Part shown: in pieces, positions 1 through 11,902 of the stretch | Position numbering within the stretch: position 1 is the stretch's first letter | Layout of the letters: each line of letters begins with the position of its first letter | From: Caulochytrium protostelioides | Taxonomy: Eukaryota; Chytridiomycota; Caulochytriomycetes; Caulochytriales; Caulochytriaceae | Direction: 5' to 3' | Assembly (NCBI GenBank): GCA_003615045.1 | Contig: ML014179.1 | Span: 28,066 to 92,065 of the forward strand | DNA: 64,000 nt | Translations under genes and position numbers: made by a program | Notes under the pieces: generated by a model | What the model was told of the DNA's origin: nothing | Database searches by the model: none | Seen by the model: only the letters and a program-made list of their open reading frames with translations

Positions 1-1260
1 CGTCCTGGTAGAGGGAGCGTCGAGGCGGGCTCGTGGTCTGGATGGGCCGCGGCAGCCCCGACCGCGCCATGATGGCGGCGGCGCACGGTCACGTCGAAGC
101 GCCGGTCGTGTGTTTTCGCTAGCCGGAGCCGGGCAGGGATCACGGCAGCGACGGCGACAGTCGTCGTGGTGGGAGACGGTCAAGTAGCACGATGCATGGT
201 GGTGGGTTTTTTTAGATATCTGGATGGTATCCGGAAGGCCTTGGCATCCCCATGACCCTGCTACGTGGGGCATGGCGATGATCCATGCGGCCACCGTCTC
301 AGGACGAGCGATTCCGACGTGATCCCTGATATGCCTCTCTTCGTCATGAGGAGGGGATGGGTCCGCCTAGGGGATGATACAAGGCCCTCGCCGAGAACTC
401 CGCCGCGACGGGTGCGCCCTCGGATGCCGCGACGCCTCGCACGCGGCGGCTCCGTCTGCGTGCCGATCTGGGGGGCTAGCCGCGACTCTGTCTTCCGCCG
501 TGGCCCATGGGCCCTCCGCGCTCGGCGCCTCACCCACCGCTCCCAACAACACGGGTGAAGCGTTGGCGGCGGCGCCGCCAGGCCAAGACAAGCATGATAC
601 GATCGCTGTCGTCGTCGGCTGCGTTATCAGGATCTCGTCCTGGCTGGAGACGTATGAATCCGCGATCCGGGTCGCTGTTGCTTCGGGCCCGCGACCACGA
701 TCGGCAAGCGGCCGTGGCGTCGGCCGTGGCGTCGGCGTCGGCGTCGGTCCCCTTCGTGCCGGCCTTGTTGACGGCGCCGTGAAGGCGACCGCCGCAGGCA
801 TCCAGCGCAGCAGCCCGTGGCGCGGGCCTCGGGGTCCCGGACGAAGCCATGAAAGCGGCCGGCGCCGGCGGCTCCGCCACCACCGTGCCGGTGGTGCCCA
901 CGGGTCGTCCTAGGCAGGACTCGCAGGAGGGGGCCGCAGGACATCGGATCGTGGCGACGGCCCGAGCCCAGCGCAAAGCCGATCGGATCGACGGCGCCGT
1001 CACGGGTCCACCTGCGAGCAGCGATGATGCATCAATATTCTCCCTCATGGATGATCTGGCGACATCGGCGACCGTCTCGTATCGTGCACCCTTGCGGGTT
1101 GGCGGGTTGCGCCTCGTCCGCTTCGCGTGGTGGGCGTCGCCGACCGACGGGTTCCATGGCCCCGCTGATCTCTGATCGAGCCGGCTGCTGATAGCGATCC
1201 TCCATCCGATTCTGATTCTGATTTGTCTTGCCCACGCCACCGCCGTTGATAACAGCCCCC
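1..1260. other. Gene-free left edge and upstream region of the CBS gene
   Basis: No convincing gene. Open frames occur on both strands, but they start at non-ATG codons or are rich in Arg, Pro and Ala with no recognisable domain. The last few hundred bases probably contain the promoter and 5' leader of the CBS-domain gene starting at 1261. Confidence 0.5.
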
Positions 1261-2478
1261 ATGGCTACGCTCGAGAGTGTGCTGACTACGCGTCAGCTCG
1301 GCGATGTGATCGAGGCCATGCGCGGGCGGAGCCCCTCGCCGGCCGCCGCGTCGCAGGCATCGCAGGCGTCGCAGGCGTCGCAAGCGCCGTCCACGGCCTC
1401 CCGTGCCTCGCCGGCGCCTGCCCGCGGCCTGTACCTGCGCACCGACGCCCCGGCGGCGCCCATCGTGCTGGACGGCGACCTGGCGCTGCAGACGGCGTGC
1501 GTCCGCCTCGTGGAGGCCAACATCTCGAGCGCACCCGTCCGCGACACGGCGGCCGACCGCCTCGTCGGGATGCTGGACTTCCGCGACATTGCCACGTACA
1601 TCGTCGCCGAGCTCAGCCGCTCGTCCGAGCACCTGAACGACCACGACTTGGACGTCGCGAAGCTCGTCGCGACGGCCAGGACGGCGCCGGCGTCGAGCGG
1701 CGTCGTGACGGTCAAGCAGGTCATGAACTTCTCGGGCCGCGACCCGCTCGTGGCGGTGTCGGCGACGGCGCCGCTCGTGACAGCGCTGCGCCACTTCGTC
1801 GAGCAGCGCGTCCAGCGGCTCTGCGTCGTCGACGGCGCCGTCACGGATGCCGCCGCCGCCGCCGCGCAGCCGCTCGTGGGCGTGTTCAGCCAGTCGACCC
1901 TGATCGCGCTGATCGCCAGCGAGTTCGGCCACATGCCCCGGCTCAACAAGCTGACGGCCGCGAATGCGAGCTGGCCCACGGGCGACCAGACGCTGGAGCA
2001 GCTCGGCCTCGCCCATGGCGACGTGATCAGCGTTACGTCGGATCATTCCGTGCTGGACGCGCTGCGCGCGATGCTGGACCACGGCATCTCCTCGATCGCC
2101 ATCGTCGGCAAGACCGAGGCCGAGCGCCACCGCCTGGTGGGCTCGCTCAGTATGAGCGATGTCAAGCACATCCTCGCCAAGAAGGGCGGTCTGCGGTGCC
2201 TCTTCGAGAACGCCTTCGCGTTCTTTGCCCGCATCCGCTACCAGCAGGGTGTCGAGAGCGGCGCCGACCGCGTCCCCTCGTTCACCGTCAAGGCCACGAC
2301 CACGCTGATCGCCGCGATCGAGCGCCTCGCTGCGACCCGCGTCCACCGCCTCTGGGTCGAGAAGGACGGCCGCCTCACGGGCGTGCTGTCGCTGAGCGAT
2401 ATTCTGCCGCTGTGCGTGCCCAAAGCCGCCGCGGCTGCCGCGCCGCTCCTGCAGCCGTTGCCATCAGCCACCGCGTAA
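1261..2478 (+). CDS. Four-CBS-domain protein, AMPK-gamma/Snf4-like
   Basis: 405 residues from the first in-frame ATG (MATLESV). The same frame is open further upstream, but only from a TTG. A Ser/Ala/Gln-rich spacer with repeated SQA units (about residues 20-50) is followed by four CBS-like repeats. Each ends in the usual hydrophobic-Gly-hydrophobic strand plus S/D helix: LVGMLDFRDI, LVGVFSQSTL, LVGSLSMSDV and LTGVLSLSDI. Two Bateman pairs of this kind form an adenine-nucleotide sensor in AMPK gamma subunits. The sequence is diverged from Snf4, however, and could equally be an Sds23-like or plant PV42-like CBS protein. Likely cytosolic or nuclear, with no membrane segment. CBS assignment is firm; the AMPK role is inferred. 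The gene stands alone, 721 bp before RPA1 on the same strand. Confidence 0.8.
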   Translation: MATLESVLTTRQLGDVIEAMRGRSPSPAAASQASQASQASQAPSTASRASPAPARGLYLRTDAPAAPIVLDGDLALQTACVRLVEANISSAPVRDTAADRLVGMLDFRDIATYIVAELSRSSEHLNDHDLDVAKLVATARTAPASSGVVTVKQVMNFSGRDPLVAVSATAPLVTALRHFVEQRVQRLCVVDGAVTDAAAAAAQPLVGVFSQSTLIALIASEFGHMPRLNKLTAANASWPTGDQTLEQLGLAHGDVISVTSDHSVLDALRAMLDHGISSIAIVGKTEAERHRLVGSLSMSDVKHILAKKGGLRCLFENAFAFFARIRYQQGVESGADRVPSFTVKATTTLIAAIERLAATRVHRLWVEKDGRLTGVLSLSDILPLCVPKAAAAAAPLLQPLPSATA

Positions 2479-3199
2479 ACTTTCTCTCTTCTACTCACCG
2501 CGTATCTGGAGTACCATCATGAATCTCTTTCTGCTCATAGGAACGGTGATCCCGGAGCTGACGGATAGAGGAGAGGGCGGCTGGCTCGAATCGGGCTTCG
2601 TGGAGCCTTAAAGCGACCGCCGGTCGATAAGAAGCTTTGGGGCACGAGCAACGTGGCGTCGGGGCGGTAGCGGCAAAGCCGCGAAAAGGTGGCGGACGGG
2701 TCGACCGACAGGCCGCGCTGGCCCTGCCGCCGGCCGTCCCGTCCCCACGGCCGCCGCTCGGAGGGGCATGCTTGGAAGTCGCGAGCGGCCCGGCGTCGAC
2801 CGAGCGGACCTCGGCGGAGCCAAGACCCTGAACCGCCCTCATGGCAACGGCCGTCGGCATCCAGGCCATGACGTGAGGATAGACGTGGCCAGTATCGATA
2901 GCGAGCGTCCGTGAAAAGTCGATGTTATGTGACGCGCTGATCGCTGTCCTGACGGCATCGCGCGTACGTCGATTGCCCGCCCCTCTGACGTGACGGGCTC
3001 GGCTGGAGCGAGTCGGTAGCCTCTCGATTGCTTATCGCTGCGTATCGCTAGCCAGCGTGACGATTACACACCCCCTATCGTCACCGTCTCCTACCGCCAG
3101 CCGCATTTGCCGCTCGCATCGCCCGCGATTCGATAGCGTGTATCAACGGAGATTGCTGCCGCCGTGGGGAACTCCTCGATTGGGACGTCGCCTAGCACG
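2479..3199. other. Intergenic region between the CBS gene and RPA1
   Basis: No gene seen. It must hold the 3' end of the CBS transcript and the RPA1 promoter. A TGACGTGA octamer at 2986-2993, one base from a CRE/ATF palindrome, lies about 210 bp before the RPA1 start. One such match in 700 bp is weak evidence. Confidence 0.4.
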
Positions 3200-5155
3200 A
3201 TGGCCGAGCTCGTCATCCCCGGGTCGATCCGGTATGTGTGCTCGCCGGGCGAGCACGAGCCGCGCGTGTTCCAGGTCATTTCGGTCAAGCCCCAGGCGGA
3301 GCAGGGCCGCACGCGGCTCATGATCAGCGATGGCCGCCACTACTGCATCGCCATGACCCGCTCGCAGCAGTCGCCGCTCGTCTACTCCCTGATCCGCATC
3401 TTCAAGTCCATCCACCAGACCATCAAGGACCGCCACGTTCTCATGCTCGCCACCTGGGAAATCGCCTCCGAGCCGGTCGAAAAAATCGGGTCTCCCGTGG
3501 ACCTCTCGGAGCCCAAGTCGGAGCCCCCACCGCAGGTCAACCCGAGCTCCACGAACAGCAGCTATGCCGCCAACAAGCCCGCATCGGGGTATACGCCGCA
3601 GAAGGACAGCAACGGCGGTTACGGCGGCGGCATGGACGACCCGGCCACGAAGCGCATCACGTCCATCTCGGGGCTGAACCCCTACCAGACCAAGTAAGGA
3701 TGAACCCATGATCGATGGTGGACACCATCTGGCCCACGTGGTCCATGTGGCTGATCAGGCTTGCTTGATCCGCGGATCTGGATCGGCTTCTCGCGGCGTT
3801 CCATCGACTCACCCGTCTTTTGTGTGTTTTTTTTTGTTTTTGAATGGGTTGCTTGCAGATGGATGATCCGCGCCCGCTGCACGCAAAAGTCTGATATCCG
3901 CAAGTGGAGCAACGCACGCGGCGAGGGCCAGCTCTTCAGCTGCACGCTGACCGACGCGACCGGCGAGATCCGCGTGACGGCGTTCAAGGAGTCGGTCAAC
4001 CAGTTCTACCCGCTGCTGGAGAACGACCAGGTGTACTACATCTCGGGCGGGGCGATCAAACCGGCGAACAAGCAGTTCAGCAACGTCCAAAACGAATATG
4101 AGCTGGTCTTCGACCACAACACGACGATCCGGCGGTGCACGGACGGTACGCACACCTCGGTGCCCGGGACGCGCTACCAGGCGATCGACCTGAGCCAGCT
4201 CGGCGAGAAGGCCAAGGACGACGTGGTGGACATCGTGGCGATCGTCAAGGAAGTCGGCGACACCTCGTCGATCACGAGCAAGACGAGCGGCCGCGCGTTC
4301 CAGAAGCGCGAACTCGTCGTGGTCGACACGAGCGGCTACCAGGTGCGGCTGACGCTGTGGGGTGCGGACGCCGAGAACCTGGACGTGCGCGCGGCGCAGG
4401 CGAACGCCGTCATTGCGCTGAAGGGCGCGAAGGTCGGCGACTTTGGCGGGCGCACGCTCTCGCTGCCCATGAGCGGCGCGATGGCGCTCAACCCGGACTT
4501 TCAGGAGGCCCACCGCCTGAAGGGCTGGTGGAGCGCGGAGGGCAGCCGCCAGACCTTTGCGAGCTTCAGCTCGGGCGAGATGGGCCTCGGCGGGTCCGGG
4601 ATGACTCGCGACGAGCGCGACGCCGCAAGCTTCCGCTTCCTGGCCGAGGCCAAGGCCGAGAACCTCGGTGGCAATGAGAAGCCCGACTACTTTGGCGCCC
4701 GCGCCACCGTGACGTACATCCGCCAGGAGAACTTTGCGTACCCGGCGTGCTCGTCGGAGGGCTGCCAGAAGAAGGTCATCGACAACGGCGACGGGTGGCG
4801 CTGCGAGAAGTGCAACAAGCTCTTTGACGCCCCGAACTGGCGCTTTATCTTTGCGCTCAACATCTCGGACGCGACGGGCCAGATCTGGGCCCAGGTGTTC
4901 AACGACCAGGCCGAGCTGCTGCTCGGCACCAGCGCCAACGACCTGATGGCGCTGCGCGACCGTGACCAGGCCGCCATGACGGCCGTCTTCAACAACGTCC
5001 TCAACAACACTTATGCGTTCCGCCTGCGCGCCAAGAGCGAGATCTACCAGGACGAGAACCAGATTCGCTATGCGGCCATGAGCATCCTGCCCGTCGATTA
5101 TGCCCAGGCGAGCCGCCACGTCATCAAGATGATTGAGCAGCTCGAGATCGCGTAG
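3200..5155 (+). CDS. RPA1: Replication protein A large subunit (RPA70/Rfa1)
   Basis: Spliced CDS join(3200..3693, 3859..5155), 596 residues, close to the usual 610-620. RPA1 is the large subunit of the heterotrimeric single-strand DNA binding complex used in replication, repair and recombination. Exon 1 encodes the N-terminal OB fold and acidic linker, ending GLNPYQTK. Exon 2 resumes with WMIRARCTQKSDIRKWSNARGEG, matching the start of DNA-binding domain A. Domains B and C follow, with the family's DFGGRTLS and NLGGNEKPDYF stretches. The domain C zinc ribbon is intact: C462-x4-C467 and C480-x2-C483. The ATG at 3200 has A at -3 and is preferred to an upstream GTG at 3164. The N-terminal OB fold is about 15 residues shorter than in animals. 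Splicing restores frame exactly at a conserved junction, so the model is secure. Confidence 0.96.
3694..3858 (+). other. RPA1 intron (165 bp, GT-AG, phase 2)
   Basis: Donor GTAAGG follows AA of a Lys codon; the acceptor is TTGCAG after a T-rich tract. Unspliced translation stops one codon after the donor. Removal joins two segments that are contiguous in RPA1 of other eukaryotes. Confidence 0.95.
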
Positions 5156-6196
5156 TCTGTCGCACCGTCCGTCGCCGAGATACGTCGCCGGGATCGGCCA
5201 CGAGATGGGTCACCCCCATCGCCGCCATCACCGCCATCACCGCCATCACCACCGTCATTCTCTCTTATTATTTCCTGGATTCTCCCTGCATACACTCCTT
5301 TGTTTTACACTGGCCTTCGCGTCTGCCAAGCGCCATGAGGGTGACTCCGACAGTAAGGCCCCGATAGGGTTGAGAGGCGGACATGTGCTCGTGCCCGCCG
5401 TTCGGCGCGACCGGCATGCAGCGGAGCGCTGCGGCACGAGGCTGGGCGCGGGGGTCGGTGCCGGCGGCCCGACGGACTCCCGAACCAGAAAGGGTGGGCC
5501 AAGCATGCCCACCTGGACCTTGTACTGTCCTGGAAGCGGCCCTTCTGTTCCTACCCCGCTTCCGGGGGGTCCGCCCGTATGGCCAGCGGCGGCGGCGGCG
5601 AGTGGGGCGGGCTTGGCGGGCGTGGCCCACACGGAGGGCCCAGCGAAGCCCGGCTGCTGGCTTGCCTCACCTGCCCTGCGGACGGGTGACGCTGGGCCGC
5701 ACCGCGACGCGGCGCGCCAGAGCAAGCGGTCCGCGACGCCGTCCGCGGGAGCAGGATACAGCGCCACAGAGGCCATGACGACGCATCCGTGCCGCGTGGC
5801 GCTGGCTTCCGCCGCAGGGCGGTGCCGGCAGCCGGCGCCGGCAGCGCGGTGGCCGTTGCATGGGAGCAACGCGGCGAAAGCAGGGGTGCTGCTCGGCCGC
5901 TCGTCGCCCGACGCTTTGGCGGAGAAGCGCGTACTGGCCCCGTCTCGCTCGCTTTGAAGGCCGCCGCCGCAGTCGCACGTTCTCGGGCCCGCAGGGCTCC
6001 ACTCGTTTCATACCGGGAAGGAGCGCTTGCTGCCGCCTCCTGCTGCCACGTGCTGCTGCCCCGCGCTGCTGCCCCGCGCTGCTGCCACGTGCCGCTACCG
6101 CGCTCTTTTCCGCGTTCTTGTGACGCGTCTCCGTCTCTCGTCGGCCCGTCGTTCTCCCCGCTCGCACCCCCCCGCCACCGGCGACGACACGGCACC
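5156..6196. other. Intergenic region between RPA1 and DRG1
   Basis: No gene seen. Contains a short (CACCGCCAT)n-like repeat at about 5217-5255 and a CTGCTGCC-type imperfect repeat at about 6030-6090, just before the DRG1 start. Open frames in the stretch are Ala/Arg/Pro-rich and featureless. Confidence 0.5.
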
Positions 6197-7300
6197 ATGT
6201 CGACCTTCGACAAAATCAAGGAAATCGAGGCCGAAATGGCCCGGACCCAGAAGAACAAAGCCACGTCGGCGCATCTGGGTCTGCTGAAAGCCAAGCTTGC
6301 GAAACTCCGCCGCGAGCTGCTCGAGCCGAAGGGCGGCGGCGGCGGCGGCCCGGGCGTCGGCTTCGACGTGCGCTCGACCGGTGTGGCCCGCGTCGGCCTC
6401 GTGGGTTGGCCGTCCGTCGGCAAGTCGAGTCTGCTGAGCCGGATCACGGGCACCCACAGCGAAGTCGGCGCGTATGAGTTCACGACCCTGACGACCGTGC
6501 CCGGCGTGATCCAGTACAAGGGCGCGAAAATCCAGATGCTCGACTTGCCCGGGATTATCGAAGGCGCGAAGGACGGCAAGGGTCGTGGTCGCCAGGTCAT
6601 TGCCGTGGCGCGCACGTGCTCGCTCATCTTCATTGTGCTGGACGTCCTGAAGCCGCTCGTCGACAAGCGCGTCATCGAGCGCGAACTCGAGGGCTTCGGG
6701 ATCCGTCTGAACAAGCAGCCGCCAAATATCTACTTCAAGAAGAAGGACAAGGGCGGCGTCAACATGACGAACAGCGTGCCCATGACGCACATGGACCAGA
6801 GCTTCGTCAAGGCCATCCTCAGCGAGTACAAGATCCACAACGCCGACATCCACTTCAAGTGCGACGCGACGGAGGACGAGCTCATCGACATCCTCGAGGG
6901 CAACCGCGTCTACATCCCGTGCGTCTACGTGCTCAACAAAATCGACCAGATCTCCATACAGGAGCTGGACATCCTCTACAAGATCCCGCACTCGGTGCCC
7001 ATCAGTGCCCGCAACTCGTGGAACTTTGATGACCTGCTCGAGATGATGTGGAAATACCTCGACCTGATCCGCTTGTACACGAAGCCCAAGGGCCAGCTGC
7101 CCGACTACGGGTCGCCCGTCGTCATGCGCAACAAGAACTGCACCGTCGAGGACTTCTGTAACAACATCCACAAGGGCATCCTCAAGAACTTCAAGCACGC
7201 GATCGTCTGGGGCTCGTCCGTCAAGCACAACCCGCAGAAGGTCGGCAAGGACCACGTGCTTTGCGACGAAGACGTCATCCAGATCGTCAAGAAGATCTAA
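6197..7300 (+). CDS. DRG1: Developmentally regulated GTP-binding protein 1 (Rbg1)
   Basis: 367 residues, the same length as human DRG1, and alignable throughout. This Obg-family GTPase associates with ribosomes through a DFRP partner (Tma46/ZC3H15) and relieves translational stalls. Signature blocks seen: the N-terminal helix region [15 protein letters not shown], the Gly-rich segment after PK, G1 GWPSVGKS (residues 70-77), switch region [12 protein letters not shown]3 [10 protein letters not shown]4 NKID, and the C-terminal TGS domain ending [11 protein letters not shown]...[11 protein letters not shown]1 has Trp71 where the human protein has Phe. The ATG at 6197 is in CACCATG context and begins the conserved homology. 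It faces the glycerol kinase gene, with 316 bp between the stops. Confidence 0.97.
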   Translation: MSTFDKIKEIEAEMARTQKNKATSAHLGLLKAKLAKLRRELLEPKGGGGGGPGVGFDVRSTGVARVGLVGWPSVGKSSLLSRITGTHSEVGAYEFTTLTTVPGVIQYKGAKIQMLDLPGIIEGAKDGKGRGRQVIAVARTCSLIFIVLDVLKPLVDKRVIERELEGFGIRLNKQPPNIYFKKKDKGGVNMTNSVPMTHMDQSFVKAILSEYKIHNADIHFKCDATEDELIDILEGNRVYIPCVYVLNKIDQISIQELDILYKIPHSVPISARNSWNFDDLLEMMWKYLDLIRLYTKPKGQLPDYGSPVVMRNKNCTVEDFCNNIHKGILKNFKHAIVWGSSVKHNPQKVGKDHVLCDEDVIQIVKKI

Positions 7301-7616
7301 ACGCCGGCCGCGTATCGCATCGTCGGGGCTTATCTATCTTTCTTGGTTCGGAGCCTGGGGCCCCGCTGGCTTCCCGATGGTCCTGCGTCCATCGCGCGTT
7401 GCTGCGATCGATCGTCGACGTTTCTCTTTTTCTCTCTCCCTCATGCATCCCATCGCGCGTGGGCGCTTTGTTCATGAAGCGCTCATGCCGTGGTCTTTCC
7501 CTTTTGGTTCTTACGGTATCTTTGCCAATTACTCTCTCTTTAGTTTCGTTTTCGATGACCGTTGTTCCGACACGCTCCCTGGACACTTGGTCAGCGACCG
7601 CACGGTCGGCTGGAGA
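7301..7616. other. Convergent intergenic region DRG1 / glycerol kinase
   Basis: Shared 3' region of two converging genes. It is T-rich on the plus strand (CTTTTTCTCTC-type tracts near 7420-7445), as expected of 3' UTR and polyadenylation sequence. No gene. Confidence 0.5.
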
Positions 7617-9509
7617 TTAAGTGCGGTTGGCATAACCGATACTGGCGCGCAGTCCGGCATCCCAGTCGGCCTGACGCGCAGCGCGGACGGCATCGCTCCA
7701 ACGGTTGCGGAACACGTGGTGCAGCTCATGCGTCAGGGACGCGGGCGACGCCGCGGAGGGGCTCGCCGACGCGACGAGCAGCGACTGGATGAGGGCTTCG
7801 CCGTCCAGCGCCGCCTGCGGCGCCACGGCGCTCTGGTACCCGACGGCGGCGGCCAGGGCGGCGCCCAGCGCCGTCACTTCGTGCATCGTCGGCCGGAGCA
7901 CGTCGCAGCCCAGCGCGTCCGCCTGCAGCTGCATGGCGACGGTCGCGGTCGAGAGCCCGCCGTCGACGTGGAGCTGCGCGACGGGCGGCATGGCCTCGTG
8001 CGTGGCGGCCTCGATCGCGCCCATCATCGCTATCAGCAGGTCGCGCGTGCTCCATGCGACGCTCTCGAGCACCGCGTAGGCCATGTGGTGGCGCGTCGTG
8101 GCCGAGGAGAGGCCCATGAAGGTGCCGCGGGCGCCGGCGTGCCAGTGCGGCGCGAGCAGGCCCGTCAGCGCGGGGATGAACAGCGGCAGTGGGCCCAGCG
8201 GCGGGGCGGCGTTCATCTGCGCGGGGAAGCACGCCTCGTAGACGGTTTGGGCGAGGGCATTGACTTCGGACGAGTTCTGCGCGAGCCCCATGCCTTCGCA
8301 GAGCCAGCGGACGCCCGCGCCCGCCACGGCCACCGAGCCTTCGAGCGCATACCGCGTCGGGCCGTGCGGGCCCAGGCGGTAAGCGACCGTCGTGAGCAGA
8401 CGGTAGGCGGGTGGGGAGAACACGGGGTCCGAGCCGGTGTGGCAGAGCAAGAAACATCCGGTCCCATAGGTGTTCTTGAGGGCGCCCTTCACGATGCCGC
8501 CGTGGCCGATGAGGGCGGCCTGCTGGTCGCCGAGCATCGCCGTGATGGGCATACCGCCAAGCGTCGTGGCGTCGCGCGGAACGAGGACGGCCACGTGGCC
8601 GCGCACGGAAGGCACGGTATACGACCCCGCCATCGGCTTCGCGGCGGCCAGAAAGGACGGGTCGACGCAGCCGAACAGCTCGGAGGAGCTCCGGATCGTG
8701 GGCAGGTTCTCGGGCCGGACGCCAAAGAGCCCCATCAAGGCGGGATCCCACGCGCTGGTCTGGATGTCCATCAGGAACGTCCGCGACGCGTTCGTCAGGT
8801 CGGTGGCGTAGACGCGGCCCTGCGTCAGGTGCCACAGCAGCCAGGTATCCATCGTGCCGAACCGGAGAGTGCCGCGGTCCTGCGCGTCCCGGACCGCCGG
8901 GACGTGGTCGAGCAGCCACCGCATCTTGAAGGCCGAGAAGTACGGACTCACCACGAGTCCCGTACGGGCTTGGAAGGCCGTCATGTCAGGCGGCGTCATG
9001 GGCGCGGCATCGTCCGCGGGGAGCAGCCCATCGGACGCCGGGTCCGCGGGCAGGCGGCCGTCGCGGACCATCGCATGGATCGTCTCCTGGGTGCGCGCGT
9101 CCATCCAGACCAGCGCCGCATGCAAAGCACGGCCCGTCTCGGCGTCCCACGCGACGACCGTTTCGCGCTGGTTCGTAATGCCCATGGCCTGGATCTGATC
9201 GAGCCGCATCGGCGTCCCTGCGCGCGGGGGTGCGAGTGCGAGGAAGGCGCGCGCGGCGGCATTCATACACGTGATCACCGTGTCGAGGATCTCGTGCGCA
9301 TCGTGCTCGACCCACCCCGACTGCGGTGTGCGCTGCGAGAAGGGGCACTGGTGCGAGGCGACGACCTGCAGCTCCGGCAGCGAGAAGATAATGAAGCGGG
9401 TCGACGTCGTGCCCTGGTCCAGCGCGGCCAGGTACTTCGGATGGCTGCTGACCGCCGTCGCGGCCTCAGCGGCGGCCTCAGCGGCCTTCACGATCAGAGG
9501 GTCCGACAT
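7617..9509 (-). CDS. GUT1: Glycerol kinase (Gut1, FGGY family)
   Basis: 630 residues. Phosphorylates glycerol to glycerol-3-phosphate with ATP in the cytosol, the entry step for glycerol use and lipid backbones. Visible motifs: the N-terminal phosphate-binding loop DQGTTSTR (31-38), GWVEHD, GITNQRET, VWMDARTQ, FGTMDTWLLW, LTNASRT, GDQQAALIGH, KNTYGTGCFLL, the FGGY signature region GTFMGLSSATTRHHMAYAVLES, and DGG...TALGAALAA near the C-terminus. It is about 120 residues longer than the bacterial enzyme. Extra length lies in a loop around residues 155-175 and a C-terminal tail from about residue 560, as is common in fungal Gut1. The ATG at 9509 has A at -3. No frame interruption. Confidence 0.95.
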   Translation of the reverse strand: MSDPLIVKAAEAAAEAATAVSSHPKYLAALDQGTTSTRFIIFSLPELQVVASHQCPFSQRTPQSGWVEHDAHEILDTVITCMNAAARAFLALAPPRAGTPMRLDQIQAMGITNQRETVVAWDAETGRALHAALVWMDARTQETIHAMVRDGRLPADPASDGLLPADDAAPMTPPDMTAFQARTGLVVSPYFSAFKMRWLLDHVPAVRDAQDRGTLRFGTMDTWLLWHLTQGRVYATDLTNASRTFLMDIQTSAWDPALMGLFGVRPENLPTIRSSSELFGCVDPSFLAAAKPMAGSYTVPSVRGHVAVLVPRDATTLGGMPITAMLGDQQAALIGHGGIVKGALKNTYGTGCFLLCHTGSDPVFSPPAYRLLTTVAYRLGPHGPTRYALEGSVAVAGAGVRWLCEGMGLAQNSSEVNALAQTVYEACFPAQMNAAPPLGPLPLFIPALTGLLAPHWHAGARGTFMGLSSATTRHHMAYAVLESVAWSTRDLLIAMMGAIEAATHEAMPPVAQLHVDGGLSTATVAMQLQADALGCDVLRPTMHEVTALGAALAAAVGYQSAVAPQAALDGEALIQSLLVASASPSAASPASLTHELHHVFRNRWSDAVRAARQADWDAGLRASIGYANRT

Positions 9510-11902
9510 CGTCGCGGTAGTCGACGTTTCGAGGATGCGAAGGGCCGAGGGCGCCCTTCCGCACCGGGGCGATGGGCGGCGACGACACGATCGACTCGAC
9601 GGCGTCGCGCGAGGCTCGAGTCAGCGGGTCAGCACCGGCAGGATCCTGCGCGAAACGTCGTCGATCGCGGCGGCAAAAGAATGCCAGACAGGGCCCCGCG
9701 GGGATACGGGAGATACAGCCAGGACCGGGCACGAGGCATCAAGTCGTCGGGACGGGGTCCATCCACTGACGGCGTCCCACCCTGAGTGGGCGATCGGGCC
9801 CACGGTGGGATCCGCGCTCAGAACGGTTCCAGCGAGGGGCCGAGTTGTCGTCGTTTCGACCCGTGCCGATCCGCGGGCTGGCGTCCCTCCGTTCGGTCGT
9901 CCGTCCCGCTGGACGCTGGGATCGGCACACCCGCCGGACTCCCCGCTTCCCGCCACAACCGAGCGGGTCCCGCTGACGGCCTTGGCGGTGGGATCGTCCG
10001 CGCACCAGTATGCGGAAGCGCGCGCAGGGCTGCCGTTCTCCCTCCAGCCTTCGCACTCCGCGAAGGCGTCCATCCGAGGGCCGTGACTCAAGCGCCCCGG
10101 CCTCCGGTGGCCGGGCCTTCGGATGCCGCGCCGTGCTGCGCCGCGGTCGTCACATGTCCATCGGGGGGACGAAGGCGACCGGCGGATGCCGCCGCTCCGT
10201 CGGTCATGTGATTCCCCGCGGGCACGAGGCCGCCTGCCGCTGCCCTGGCGCAGGCACCGCGTCCATCCGTACGGCAGAACGATCGGAATTTCGGCGCAGC
10301 CACATCGGGGGCTGCGGCATCAGGTCGCCGTAAAGGTAGTGCAAGTCAGTGATGAGCACGTCCTGATGAATCCTGCCGAGTGCTAGAGGATGAATGCTGT
10401 TGGAGAGCAGAGTTCATCCTGATCATCATACAAGAAGCGGCCATAGCGCCCATACCGTCATGTCGCCTCCTGTCGGGTCAGATCGTTGCCTGGTCGTTGA
10501 GACCTCCTTTGTCGACGCCATGTAGGTTTCGACATGACGTCCACGGACGCCTGCGATCGAAACTACCCTGTTTCGTACAATAGCCAACGGCCTTCCGAGT
10601 CCTATCATGCAGAGGTCCTTCAGTCATGCAGTCATGCAGGGCAAGTCCCCCAGACCATCCTGACGGGAAAGCCGCTGCAGACGGAGAAGCTATCAGCCGC
10701 GAGGAAGACATGATGCGGTCGGTGGTCTCTCATGCGGTCTCTCATCTTTACGGTGTTCTGTATTCTCGCGACAGCGGCATCATCCAGACCTCGTCGCATA
10801 GAATGGGTGAAAGGCTGCTTTCTCTTGCTCATTCGGGCCCCGTGCCAGGGATCCTGCAGGGCGGATGTCCCTTCGTCGCCGCGGGTCGAGCTGATCGACC
10901 TGGAGAGGTGACGCGGCGACGGCCCGCGGCCACAGATGGGGGCGCCGCGAGCGGAGAAACAATCCGTGCCGAGCAGGTGTCCAACAACACCGCTCGAGAA
11001 GATCAGCGGCGCCCGCGGCCCTGACGGGAGGGCCGACGACGGCGACGACGTGCCGAGATCGCTTTCGCTGTTGCTGTTGCTGTTGCCTTCGCTGGATCTC
11101 GATGGCGCGGTGACCGCCCTCCTGCAAGTGCGCTTCGCGTGAGAGCGCTGATCCCATCACCGAAGCGACTCACCTGCGCGGTGCTCACCTGCGTGTGGAC
11201 TCTGAAGCGCCTGAGCGGGTGAAGCACTCCGCTTCGCGGCGGGTCGCGCGTGCGTGGTGCGCGGTTGCCCCGCGTCGGAGCGGAGAATGGATATCGGCAA
11301 ACGGCAGACGGCAGAGGGGGCCGAGGGCCGGCAGGGATGCCGGATGGATCGCTCGGGGGAGCGGATCGGCGCCGGGCGCAGAGCCCGCTGCGGTCGGAGA
11401 TGCGCGTGCATGCTGCAGCCGTGTAGCGGTGCTGTGGTATAGCGGCATCGCCCGCGGACACGGATCGGCCACAAGGGTGCATCGCATGGCCAGGATGGAC
11501 TCGACGGCGGCCTCAGCGTCTCGAATCTTTCGCCTGCTTGCAGGCTGGCGTCGTGCTTGGGGAGACCCACAGAAGTGGGTCTACATCCGTGGCTGAACGT
11601 CGCCGGACCCATGCCCGACCCAAGCAGGCGAGGTGACCGACCGAGGTGACCGAAAGCCGAGAGTCGAGACTGAGAACTCATCCTGCCGAGACGGCGGCTC
11701 GTTCTTCTCGCTGGATTTCCTGCGCGCATCTTCGGCTCGGCGTGCCTCCGGGGTCACTTATCCCATCAAATCTCGTCCTTGTAGCGTTCCACGTGCACGA
11801 CCACGTGGCGGATCTGATCGCAGCGAGACCGGCGAATCTCCGCCACGGGCCTGCCTTTCTATCTTCCGTGACCCCACGCGACCCCGCTGTCGATCGGCCA
11901 TC
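9510..11902. other. Divergent intergenic region GUT1 / ODAD2
   Basis: 2.4 kb without a supportable gene. Base composition is more even than in the coding regions, and overlapping open frames on both strands show no domain or family resemblance. It must contain the promoters of the two divergent genes. I looked for tRNA A/B boxes and found none that fold. Confidence 0.45.

Noticed and set aside
7377-9785. 802-residue plus-strand frame opposite glycerol kinase
   Set aside because: It is the antisense shadow of a highly conserved enzyme gene, and its peptide has no family resemblance.
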